A DNA stretch of 64,000 bases from an uncultured Cyclobacteriaceae bacterium (lineage in GTDB: Bacteria; Bacteroidota; Bacteroidia; Cytophagales; Cyclobacteriaceae). The position numbers were made by a program, and so were the translations under genes. Below the pieces are notes generated by a model. That model made no database searches, was not told the origin of the DNA, and saw only the letters and a list, made by a program, of their open reading frames with translations. Shown in pieces: positions 42,857 through 50,637 of the stretch. The DNA lies in the NCBI GenBank assembly GCA_937146645.1, contig CAKZRQ010000012.1, forward strand, positions 368,777 through 432,776, read 5' to 3'. The first letter of the stretch is position 1, and each line of letters starts with the position of its first letter.

Positions 42857-43330
42857 GTGGATCGATCATTCCTAAACCTCAACTTACCAGTTCTTAATCT
42901 TCCCTCGCTAAATCCGAGAATTAGTCAAAGGGAAAATCAAACCTATATCTGGGATCAAATTCGGATGAAGGACCTGGTTTTGACTCCAGAAGAATGGGTG
43001 AGACAGCATTGGATTGAATTTTTGATTACCTCTAAAAAATACCCCAAAGGCTTGTTTTCAGTCGAGAGAGGACTGAAATATAATAAGCTGCAGAAGCGGA
43101 CGGATATCTTAATTTACGATAGGTTGGGTGAGCCTTATTTATTGATTGAATGTAAGGCTCCTGAGGTTAGCATTACTCAAAAAACAATGGAGCAAGCCGC
43201 CATCTATCACCAAAAGCTAAAAACTCCATTTCTTATTTTATCAAACGGGATTAAGCATATTTCTTTAGAGTGGAATGTTGCTTCTAGTTCCTTCACCCAA
43301 AATCAGGAAATCCCTGCAACTCCTAAATAA
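42857..43330 (+). CDS. Small HsdR-N-type protein (PD-(D/E)XK-like fold)
   Basis: A 157-residue protein with the N-terminal domain of type I restriction R subunits (HSDR_N_2 type): VLTPEEWVRQHWIEFLI, then KYNKLQKRTDILIYDRLGEPYLLIECKAPEV, here seen around residues 75-107, containing the D...ECK arrangement of PD-(D/E)XK nucleases. It has no helicase domain and no methyltransferase or specificity gene is near, so it is not a restriction system; such stand-alone domains are common in Bacteroidota. The GTG at 42857 is the only plausible start. A terminator follows. Confidence 0.75.
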   Translation: MDRSFLNLNLPVLNLPSLNPRISQRENQTYIWDQIRMKDLVLTPEEWVRQHWIEFLITSKKYPKGLFSVERGLKYNKLQKRTDILIYDRLGEPYLLIECKAPEVSITQKTMEQAAIYHQKLKTPFLILSNGIKHISLEWNVASSSFTQNQEIPATPK

Positions 43331-43340
43331 TCAAATTGTT

Positions 43341-43365
43341 TGACTGACTTTTGTCAGTCTTTTTG
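43341..43365 (+). terminator. Rho-independent terminator after the HsdR-N-type gene
   Basis: Stem GACTGAC / GTCAGTC with a four-T loop and five Ts after it. It lies 39 bases before the FNR-like gene, so an operator role cannot be ruled out. Confidence 0.75.
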
Positions 43366-43403
43366 TATATTCCTGAAGATTAAAGTACGAGTACCCACAG
43401 CAC

Positions 43404-44117
43404 ATGAGTTCCAAGTTTTCCAATACCCCATGCGAGCTTTGCGCAAGCAGAAAACATTCCCTCTTTTCTGAATTATCTGCGCCAAGTGTATGCACCATTT
43501 CAGAATTTAAGAATTCCATTTCCCACAAAAAAGGTCAAATCCTGTATTATGAAGGCACCCGACCATTGGGAGTTTTCTGTATAAAATCGGGAGTGGTTAA
43601 AGTGTATAAAACCGCTTCAAATGGTAAATCTCAGATTATCCATTTGGCTAAAGCAGGAGATTTTCTTGGATATCATGCTCTTTTGAGCGAAGAAAACTAC
43701 AGCAATACAGCGACAATAATTGAGGATGCTACCATTTGTTTTATTCCTCGCGAGGCATTCTTAAAAACGCTATTCACAGAAACGCCATTTTTTAAAAGAG
43801 TGACCAAGGCCCTGAGTCATGAGATTGGTGTCATGGAGGAAAAGCTTACTGACGCTTCTCAAAAAAGTATTCGAGAGCGTTTGGCCTTCGTGCTCCTTCA
43901 GCTTTCTCAAACTTTTGGAGTCGAAGGGGATGAGAATAGGAAAATTGATCTAATTCTTAGTAGAGAGGAGATTGCTAGCATCGTGGGCACAGCAACAGAA
44001 TCAGTAATTCGACTTCTTTCAGAGTTCAAAAAGGATGGAGTGATCAAACTTGAAGGAAAGAAGATCATCATAATGGATCCAAAAGGTTTGGCTCGGATGT
44101 CAGATTTTTATGCCTAG
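43404..44117 (+). CDS. Crp/Fnr-family regulator with FNR-like cysteines
   Basis: A 237-residue cytoplasmic transcription factor: a cyclic-nucleotide-binding-like beta-roll (residues about 38-130: ILYYEGTRPLGVFCIKSGVVKV, GDFLGYHALL), a long dimer helix and a helix-turn-helix (LSREEIASIVGTATESVIRLL). Cysteines at 10, 13, 30 and 112 resemble the four ligands of E. coli FNR (Cys20, 23, 29, 122); the last sits in the equivalent ICFIPREAF strand. An O2-sensitive [4Fe-4S] cluster is therefore plausible. It heads a long co-directional run rich in redox genes, which fits the idea that it regulates them; no clear FNR box was found upstream of them. Confidence 0.85.
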   Translation: MSSKFSNTPCELCASRKHSLFSELSAPSVCTISEFKNSISHKKGQILYYEGTRPLGVFCIKSGVVKVYKTASNGKSQIIHLAKAGDFLGYHALLSEENYSNTATIIEDATICFIPREAFLKTLFTETPFFKRVTKALSHEIGVMEEKLTDASQKSIRERLAFVLLQLSQTFGVEGDENRKIDLILSREEIASIVGTATESVIRLLSEFKKDGVIKLEGKKIIIMDPKGLARMSDFYA

Positions 44118-44151
44118 TGAACTAGAGCTTAGCTTATCAGGTTAAAATGAT

Positions 44152-44676
44152 ATGCTAGATTCCACTCGACGGTATTTTAGATTTCTCCCTTTCATTTTAT
44201 GTCTGGGTCTGGTATTCTCTATTTCCAGTCAAACTGTTTTTGGGCAAAGTCTTGCATATGAGACTCTTTTGAAGACGCTTTATGAAGATGGAATGGAGGT
44301 CTTGAAACCCGAAGAAATCGAGGATTTAAGCCAATTTCAAATTCTCGATACCCGAGAGTATAACGAATTCAAAGTCAGTCATTTAAAAGGTGCTACCTGT
44401 GTGGGTTTTGATGACCTTGATTTGGATAAAATCAATAAGCTCGATAAGACAAAACCAGTTTTGGTTTACTGTACAGTAGGGGCAAGATCTCAGGATGTTG
44501 GCTTCAAGCTAAAGGATCTTGGATTTGAGAATGTGTACAATCTTTACGGGGGGATTATTCATTGGGTAAATGAAGAAAATCCAGTTTTTGAAGGTCAGGA
44601 AGAGACCGATCGTGTACACACATATTCCAAAATCTGGAGTATTTGGCTGGATAAAGGAGAAAGAGTTTTTGATTGA
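44152..44676 (+). CDS. Exported rhodanese-like protein
   Basis: A 174-residue exported protein with a hydrophobic signal segment (residues about 10-30, ending FGQ) and one rhodanese domain: FQILDTREYNEFKVSHLKGA, the active-site loop VYCTVGARS with the catalytic Cys, and GFENVYNLYGGIIHWVNE. It should bind or transfer sulfane sulfur in the periplasm. It stands 34 bases after the FNR-like gene and 88 bases before the DUF547 lipoprotein gene (or 4 bases before an upstream in-frame start of that gene), in the same direction. Confidence 0.88.
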   Translation: MLDSTRRYFRFLPFILCLGLVFSISSQTVFGQSLAYETLLKTLYEDGMEVLKPEEIEDLSQFQILDTREYNEFKVSHLKGATCVGFDDLDLDKINKLDKTKPVLVYCTVGARSQDVGFKLKDLGFENVYNLYGGIIHWVNEENPVFEGQEETDRVHTYSKIWSIWLDKGERVFD

Positions 44677-44764
44677 TTAAATGGTCAAATGTCCGACCAA
44701 AAGAACGAACTACTCTATGTTTGATTTCGATTATCACCCTATCATAACCCAACCAATCAAACTT

Positions 44765-45520
44765 ATGAAACCTATTATTTTAATCTTCGCAGTCTTCTTT
44801 GCAGTGGCTTGCGGAGGACCCTTGCCAGGAATGGCAGACAACACAGCTCCGGATCACTCAGGCTGGAATGCATTACTGCAAAAAAATGTAAGCCCAGATG
44901 GGCGTGTGAACTACAAGGGCTTTGTGGCCGATAAGGCCGCTCTTGAAAATTATTTGAAGCTTCTTAGTGAAAATGCTCCGGATCGAAATTCATGGAGTGA
45001 AGAAGAGCAACTCGCTTATTGGATTAATGCCTACAATGCATTTACAGTAAAACTTATCGTGGATAATTATCCTACGGAAAGTATTCGGGACCTGGGTCCA
45101 AAGCTTAAAATACCTTTGGTCAAAGACGTTTGGCATTATAAATTCTTCAAAATCGGTGGCCAAGAGTCTAGCTTGGATGAAATCGAGCATAGCATTTTGA
45201 GGAAGGAATTCGAGGAGCCTAGGATACATTTTGCGATTAATTGTGCATCCGTTTCTTGCCCACCACTTCTAAATGAAGCTTTTCTGCCAGAAACCTTGGA
45301 AAGTCAGTTAGATAAGGTGGCCAAAGATTTCATTAATGATTCAAGTAGAAATAGAATCACTTCAAATGACATTGAGATATCAGCAATTTTCTCCTGGTTC
45401 AAGGGGGATTTTACCAAAAATGGGACACTGATTGATTTCTTAAACCAGTACAGCATGACGAAGATCAGCCAAAAGGCTAAAGTTTCGCACATGAAATATG
45501 ACTGGAATCTAAACGAATAG
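44765..45520 (+). CDS. DUF547 lipoprotein
   Basis: A 251-residue protein with a lipoprotein signal (lipobox AVACG, Cys about residue 16 counting from the ATG at 44765; an in-frame ATG at 44681 would add a non-signal extension). The DUF547 core is visible: EEQLAYWINAYNAFTVKLIVDNYP, SLDEIEHSILR, IHFAINCASVSCPPL and the late IFSWFKGDF. Conserved His and Cys residues in that core suggest a papain-like fold, but the activity is unknown. DUF547 genes recur near rhodanese and glycosyltransferase genes in this phylum, as here. Confidence 0.82.
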   Translation: MKPIILIFAVFFAVACGGPLPGMADNTAPDHSGWNALLQKNVSPDGRVNYKGFVADKAALENYLKLLSENAPDRNSWSEEEQLAYWINAYNAFTVKLIVDNYPTESIRDLGPKLKIPLVKDVWHYKFFKIGGQESSLDEIEHSILRKEFEEPRIHFAINCASVSCPPLLNEAFLPETLESQLDKVAKDFINDSSRNRITSNDIEISAIFSWFKGDFTKNGTLIDFLNQYSMTKISQKAKVSHMKYDWNLNE

Positions 45521-45562
45521 CCTTAACTTTTAGCTACTCGACATCTCAACCAAATTAAGCAC

Positions 45563-46918
45563 ATGTCAAAATCCCAGCACATTGCAATCATTGGCAATGG
45601 CATATCCGGTGTGACCCTAGCTCGCCACATCAGGAAAGCCGATTCCAATGCGCAAATCACCCTGATCTCTGGAGAATCCAAATATTTCTTTTCCAGAACG
45701 GCGCTCATGTATATCTACATGGGGCACATGAAATACGAAAACACTCAGCCTTATGAGCCCTGGTTTTGGGAGAAGAATAGAATTGATCTGAAGGAAGCCT
45801 GGGTGGAAACGGTCGATTATTCTACCAAGGATTTGATCTTCGCCAATGGTGAAAAGCTCCGCTTTGACAAACTGGTTTTAGCAGTAGGGAGTAAGCCTAA
45901 TAAATTTGGTTGGCCCGGTCAGGACTTGAAAGGAGTACAAGGACTCTATTCCAAGCAGGACTTAGAGCTGATGGAGGAAAACACCAAGGATCAATTTGAT
46001 AGAGCAGTGATCGTGGGAGGTGGATTGATCGGAATAGAAATGGCAGAAATGCTGGCCTATCGAAATATCCCAGTCACTTTCTTGGTTCGTGAAGAGGGGT
46101 TTTGGACGAATGTCCTACCTAAGGAAGAATCAGATTTGGTGGGGAGGCATATTCGAGAGCATCATATCGATCTGAGGTTATCAAGCGAGCTTGATGAGAT
46201 TCTGAGTGATGAATCAGGACGAGTAAGAGCCGTAAAAACCAAAGCTGGTGAAGAAATCGCCTGCCAATTCGTAGGATTAACTGCAGGAGTTTCTCCGAAT
46301 GTTCAGTTTCTGAAAGGGTCTGAACTCGAAGTAAATCGTGGAATTAAGGTCAATGAATTTTTTGAGACCAATATCCCAGATGTGTATGCAATTGGCGATT
46401 GTGCTGAATTTCAAACTCCGCCTGCAGCGGATCGGAGAAACCTTGAGCAGGTTTGGTACACCGGAAGAATGCATGGAGAAACTTTAGCTCAGACACTCAC
46501 TGGCAAAAGGACTTCCTATCGACCGGGCCACTGGTTTAATTCAGCGAAGTTTCTCGACATCGAATACCAAACTTATGGAACGGTCCCTTCATCATGGGAT
46601 ACGGAAAAAGTAGATTCTTTTTACTGGGAGCACCGAAACGGGAAAGTCTGCTTTCGAATGCTGATGGATAAAGAAGGACGTTTTCTCGGAGTTAACAACT
46701 TTGGTTTCAGACTCAGACATGAGTTTTTTGATAAGGCACTTACTCAAAAATGGACAGGCGCCAAAGTCATCAAGAATTTAGATAAAGCGAATTTCGATCC
46801 TGAATTTTTCGCTCCTTATCATCAACTTATTCAGGATCAATTTCTCAATGATTACGGTGGCGACTTTGCGGTAGCAAAATCATCCTTCATTCAAAAATTA
46901 TTCGGAGCAAAGCTATGA
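45563..46918 (+). CDS. FAD-dependent NAD(P)H oxidoreductase
   Basis: A 451-residue flavoprotein of the pyridine-nucleotide-disulfide type. FAD-binding Rossmann IAIIGNGISGVTLARHI at the start, GSKPNKFGW, second NAD-binding loop VIVGGGLIGIEMAEML, and the FAD-closing VYAIGDCAEF. It has no redox-active disulfide pair near the N-terminus, so it is more like NADH:rubredoxin or ferredoxin reductases. Its stop overlaps the ATG of the next gene (ATGA), a membrane polyferredoxin; the likely job is to pass electrons from NAD(P)H to those Fe-S clusters. The ORF ends with about 100 residues of unassigned domain. Confidence 0.88.
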   Translation: MSKSQHIAIIGNGISGVTLARHIRKADSNAQITLISGESKYFFSRTALMYIYMGHMKYENTQPYEPWFWEKNRIDLKEAWVETVDYSTKDLIFANGEKLRFDKLVLAVGSKPNKFGWPGQDLKGVQGLYSKQDLELMEENTKDQFDRAVIVGGGLIGIEMAEMLAYRNIPVTFLVREEGFWTNVLPKEESDLVGRHIREHHIDLRLSSELDEILSDESGRVRAVKTKAGEEIACQFVGLTAGVSPNVQFLKGSELEVNRGIKVNEFFETNIPDVYAIGDCAEFQTPPAADRRNLEQVWYTGRMHGETLAQTLTGKRTSYRPGHWFNSAKFLDIEYQTYGTVPSSWDTEKVDSFYWEHRNGKVCFRMLMDKEGRFLGVNNFGFRLRHEFFDKALTQKWTGAKVIKNLDKANFDPEFFAPYHQLIQDQFLNDYGGDFAVAKSSFIQKLFGAKL

Positions 46919-48459
46919 GTATCATACAAAAAATAGGACTCGGACTTTTCCTGATTGGGATGGCAATATTTATTTCCATGCCCTTTATTGGAACATACAC
47001 GCTTTCAGAAGATCAAGTCATCTCTGGAACGAAAGACATTCATCAAGATAAGATGGCTGAAATTTTAGCTCCCATGTATGGAGTCGAATATGGAAGTAAC
47101 TTTTCCTTTCTCTCCGCATTCAATGATCATTTCTCCTCGTATAATGATGCGTTAAAGGATCAGGGTGCTTGGGATCAAGTGATTTGGGATGATTATGGCT
47201 TTCCCTTGGCTATGTCGGCCCTGGAAAGTCCGATAAAATCGCAACCCTGGCTTTTCCTAGGATTAACGATTGGATTAGCAGTCCTAGGTGGGTTGATGTT
47301 CATTTTTCCTCAATACAGAGGTGAACCAGAAGGAATCAAAAACAATGGAATCTTCCATTCGTCAGCTACTTCCCGAGGCTTTATTGGAATAGCTACAGGG
47401 ACATTTCTGATTTCATTCTATGTGTTGCTTTATTGGTATCCGGCCTATTTGGCCAATCATGTTTGGATGGTCAATCCGGTAAGTCTCATTCTTAGTGGGA
47501 ATCCAGCCAGTCAATGGTTCCTTTATGGCTTTATCTATACGATTGCTATTGCGGTGATGGGTTTCCGGATGTTTAGAAAATATCGCGGGAACAAGTATCA
47601 GATTCTACGTACAAGCTCTGTTATATTCTTCCAAACCGCTTTTGCATTCTTGATTCCAGAGATTCTTGTTCTTTTGAATCAGCCATATTTTGACTTTAAA
47701 AATATATGGCCACTGGATTATGACTTCTTCTACAGTTATAATCTGGATACACTGGTTAGTTCCGGCGGATTTGGGCTATTCATGCTTATGTGGGGAATTC
47801 TGCTCATTATTATTGGTGTGCCTACCTTCACTTATTTCTTTGGTAAAAGATGGTATTGCTCTTGGGTATGTGGATGTGGAGGCCTGGCAGAGACCGTCGG
47901 TGATCCCTATCGCCAGCTTTCTGATAAATCCTTGAAAGCCTGGAAATACGAGCGTGTGATTATCCATAGCGTCCTAGTGCTGGCCGTAGTGATGACTGCA
48001 CTGACTTTGGCTAATTATTTCTCTTCTTTCGAATTGCTAGGAAATGTCACCAATCAGCTTCATGCCTTTTATGGTTTTGGTATTGGAGCTGCATTTAGTG
48101 GAGTAGTAGGAACCGGGTTTTATCCATTCATGGGTAATCGGGTTTGGTGCCGCTTTGGCTGTCCTCTGGCAGCCTACTTAGGAATGGTTCAGAAGTTCAA
48201 ATCAAGATTTAGAATTACCACGAATGGGGGACAATGCATATCTTGCGGCAATTGTTCTACCTACTGTGAAATGGGGATAGATGTGAGGTGGTATGCACAG
48301 CGAGGTCAGAACATCGTTCGATCATCTTGCGTGGGCTGTGGAGTATGTTCAGCCGTGTGCCCAAGAGGTGTATTGAAACTAGAAAATGGTAGTGAAGAAA
48401 ACCGAATCAATGACATGCCAATTATCATTGGAAATGATTCGATAAAGGTCAACGCATAA
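46915..48459 (+). CDS. Membrane 4Fe-4S polyferredoxin, NapH/CcoG-like
   Basis: A 514-residue inner-membrane protein with several helices (near residues 9-27, 102-122, 141-160, 182-200, 222-240, 270-298, 335-355, 375-395). The CSWVCGCGG loop and the later CRFGCPLAAYLG loop are NapH/CcoG-like. Two ferredoxin motifs, CISCGNCSTYCEMGIDV and CVGCGVCSAVCPRGVL, near the C-terminus bind two [4Fe-4S] clusters. It starts inside the stop of the FAD oxidoreductase gene, and the glycosyltransferase gene follows with no spacer (48459/48460). Role: electron transfer across or along the membrane; the acceptor is not known. Confidence 0.9.
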   Translation: MSIIQKIGLGLFLIGMAIFISMPFIGTYTLSEDQVISGTKDIHQDKMAEILAPMYGVEYGSNFSFLSAFNDHFSSYNDALKDQGAWDQVIWDDYGFPLAMSALESPIKSQPWLFLGLTIGLAVLGGLMFIFPQYRGEPEGIKNNGIFHSSATSRGFIGIATGTFLISFYVLLYWYPAYLANHVWMVNPVSLILSGNPASQWFLYGFIYTIAIAVMGFRMFRKYRGNKYQILRTSSVIFFQTAFAFLIPEILVLLNQPYFDFKNIWPLDYDFFYSYNLDTLVSSGGFGLFMLMWGILLIIIGVPTFTYFFGKRWYCSWVCGCGGLAETVGDPYRQLSDKSLKAWKYERVIIHSVLVLAVVMTALTLANYFSSFELLGNVTNQLHAFYGFGIGAAFSGVVGTGFYPFMGNRVWCRFGCPLAAYLGMVQKFKSRFRITTNGGQCISCGNCSTYCEMGIDVRWYAQRGQNIVRSSCVGCGVCSAVCPRGVLKLENGSEENRINDMPIIIGNDSIKVNA

Positions 48460-49926
48460 ATGCTTTTGTTGTACATTTTGGTGGGAGTATACTCTCTGGG
48501 TATGCTCTTTATTTTCTTTTATAGCCTTGCTCAGGGGCATTTGCTATTTCACTTTATCAAAGCTCGGGGAGAAGGGATCAAGACTCCTGAACCTCTGTCA
48601 GAACTTCCTCCAGTCACTATTCAGCTCCCAATTTTCAATGAGCTTTATGTCACAGAAAGATTGATTGAGGCAGTGGCCAAAATCAACTATCCAAACGAGC
48701 TTTTGGAAATACAAGTTCTGGATGATAGCACCGATAAAACGGTAGACCTGATTAAGGAAAAACTCAAAGATTTTCCTGAAGTAAATTTTCAATATATCCA
48801 TCGTGAAAACAGGCAGGGTTTCAAAGCGGGTGCCTTGAAAGAAGGGCTCGAAGTGGCTCAAGGAGAATTTATAGCCATTTTTGATTCGGATTTTATTCCT
48901 GATCCGGATTTTCTACAAAAGACATTGCCCTATTTCACAAATGATAAAGTGGGGATGGTTCAGACTCGTTGGACTCATTTGAATAGAAACTATTCGATAT
49001 TGACACGCTTGCAAGCCTTTGCTTTAGATGCGCACTTTCTTGTGGAGCAGATGGGCCGAAGTCATCAATCGGCCTTTATCAATTTTAACGGAACCGGTGG
49101 AATCTGGCGAAAAGAGTGCATTCTGGATGCAGGGAATTGGCATTCAGATACCTTGACGGAAGATTTAGATTTGAGCTATCGAGCACAAAAAAAAGGATGG
49201 AAATTCGTTTACCGTCCGGAGATAGAATCTCCGGCAGAGCTTCCTCCGATTATGTCCGCAGTGAAATCTCAGCAGTTCCGTTGGACAAAGGGAGGAGCAG
49301 AGTGTGCTTCCAAGCATATTGGGAGTGTCCTTGGCGGAGATTTTCCCTTTCATACTAAAGTCCATGCCCTTGCTCATCTTTTCAATAGCTCTATTTTCAT
49401 AGCCATTTTATTAGTCAGCCTCACGAGCATAGCTGTTTGGTGGGCTGGAGTTTTGGGTTTAATTCCCGAAGGCTTGTTTAAAATAGCTAGTATTTTCATG
49501 ATTGGATTCGTGATTATAGCTGGGGTTTATCTGGTTTCCTTTTTTTATGGAAGAAGGAATTTCTTCCAAAGTCTTTTTGGTGCATTCTGGCAGCTTCCCT
49601 TATTTCTGTCGGTATCCATGGGGCTTGCTCTTCACAATGCTCAGGCCGTTTGGGAAGGTTTATCAGGCAAGAAATCCCCATTTGTACGAACTCCAAAATT
49701 CAATCTGGAAGGAGGAAAAGTTCGACTCAGAACTAATAAATATCTCCCAAGTAAAATTCCAGTGACTACTTGGTTTGAAGGCCTTTTGATGTTGGTTTTT
49801 ATAGTGATGGTAGGTTTGAATATTTGGGCTGGAACCTATGCCATGCTTCCATTTCACCTCATGCTTGCAGTAGGATATGGGCTGGTATTCATTACTTCCT
49901 TCCAGTCATACGGCTTAAGTAAATAG
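48460..49926 (+). CDS. Processive GT2 glycosyltransferase, CslA-like (mannan/glucan synthase type)
   Basis: A 488-residue inner-membrane glycosyltransferase: one N-terminal helix, a cytoplasmic GT2 domain, then four or so C-terminal helices. Catalytic residues are the Asp in QVLDDSTDKT, the DSDF metal motif, the base Asp in TEDLDLSYRA and the QQFRW motif of processive enzymes. The further pattern NRQGFKAGALKEG, AHFLVEQ, FNGTGGIWR and KGWKFVY closely follows that of plant CslA (beta-mannan synthase), though close bacterial glucan/mannan synthases share it. It shares the direction and a zero-base join with the polyferredoxin gene, and the DPM-like gene starts 2 bases downstream. Confidence 0.85.
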   Translation: MLLLYILVGVYSLGMLFIFFYSLAQGHLLFHFIKARGEGIKTPEPLSELPPVTIQLPIFNELYVTERLIEAVAKINYPNELLEIQVLDDSTDKTVDLIKEKLKDFPEVNFQYIHRENRQGFKAGALKEGLEVAQGEFIAIFDSDFIPDPDFLQKTLPYFTNDKVGMVQTRWTHLNRNYSILTRLQAFALDAHFLVEQMGRSHQSAFINFNGTGGIWRKECILDAGNWHSDTLTEDLDLSYRAQKKGWKFVYRPEIESPAELPPIMSAVKSQQFRWTKGGAECASKHIGSVLGGDFPFHTKVHALAHLFNSSIFIAILLVSLTSIAVWWAGVLGLIPEGLFKIASIFMIGFVIIAGVYLVSFFYGRRNFFQSLFGAFWQLPLFLSVSMGLALHNAQAVWEGLSGKKSPFVRTPKFNLEGGKVRLRTNKYLPSKIPVTTWFEGLLMLVFIVMVGLNIWAGTYAMLPFHLMLAVGYGLVFITSFQSYGLSK

Positions 49927-49927
49927 C

Positions 49928-50626
49928 ATGAGCCTCCAAGATTCACCCATCATTGACGTGATTATCCCTGCCTTTAATGAGGAAGAATCGCTCCCAAAAG
50001 TCATTGCCGAAATCCCATCATTTGTCAGACACATTGTGGTGGCTAACAACAACTCTACCGATAGGACTTCCGAAGTGGCAGAGAAAGCTGGTGCTGTTGT
50101 GGTTTTTGAAGGGCAGAAAGGCTACGGCAAAGCTTGTCTAACTGCAATGGACTGGATAAAGAATCAGAATGTCCAACCAGATATTGTTGTCTTCCTAGAT
50201 GGAGATTATAGTGATTATCCTGAGCAAATGAAGGATCTTGTCAAGCCTATTCAACAAGATAATTTTGACATGGTGATCGGTAGCAGGGCTCTGGGCCAAA
50301 AGGAGAGTGGGTCTATGACGGTACCGCAGGTCTTTGGTAATTGGTTAGCGACTACCATGATGAAATACATTCAAGGCGCTAAGTTTTCAGATTTAGGACC
50401 TTTTCGAGCAATTAAATGGCCAGAACTTCTTCAAATAGGAATGCAGGATGAAGACTTTGGCTGGACTATCGAAATGCAGATCAAGGCCCACAAAGCTGGA
50501 TTGAAATATACCGAGGTGCCTGTGGATTATAAAAAAAGGATAGGAGTATCGAAAGTCAGTGGAACGGTCAAAGGAGTCTTTGGCGCGGGCTATAAAATTA
50601 TTTTTACCATTTTTAAGTATTGGTAA
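49928..50626 (+). CDS. GT2 glycosyltransferase, polyprenyl-phosphate mannose/glucose synthase-like
   Basis: A 232-residue GT2 domain without membrane helices. IDVIIPAFNEEESLPKVI, ANNNSTDRTSEVAEKAGA, the FLDGDYSDYPEQM (D-x-D) metal loop, MVIGSRALG, and QIKAHKAGLKYTEVPVDYKKR resemble dolichyl-phosphate mannose or glucose synthases (DPM1-like), but no C-terminal membrane anchor. It would make polyprenyl-phosphate-sugar on the cytoplasmic face, which GT-C enzymes use; a GT-C-like gene lies two genes downstream. Assignment of the sugar is inference. Confidence 0.8.
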   Translation: MSLQDSPIIDVIIPAFNEEESLPKVIAEIPSFVRHIVVANNNSTDRTSEVAEKAGAVVVFEGQKGYGKACLTAMDWIKNQNVQPDIVVFLDGDYSDYPEQMKDLVKPIQQDNFDMVIGSRALGQKESGSMTVPQVFGNWLATTMMKYIQGAKFSDLGPFRAIKWPELLQIGMQDEDFGWTIEMQIKAHKAGLKYTEVPVDYKKRIGVSKVSGTVKGVFGAGYKIIFTIFKYW

Positions 50627-50637
50627 AATTTAGAGCC

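Noticed and set aside
42857-43330. Type I restriction-modification system
   Set aside because: Only a small N-terminal HsdR-like domain is present; no helicase domain, methyltransferase or specificity subunit is nearby.
43341-43365. FNR operator ahead of the FNR-like gene
   Set aside because: The dyad GACTGAC-TTTT-GTCAGTC is followed directly by Ts and fits a terminator for the upstream gene better; it does not match TTGAT-N4-ATCAA.
44152-50626. Arsenosugar biosynthesis cluster
   Set aside because: Rhodanese, DUF547 and GT2 genes accompany arsenosugar genes in some genomes, but no radical-SAM ArsS or arsenite methyltransferase is present here.
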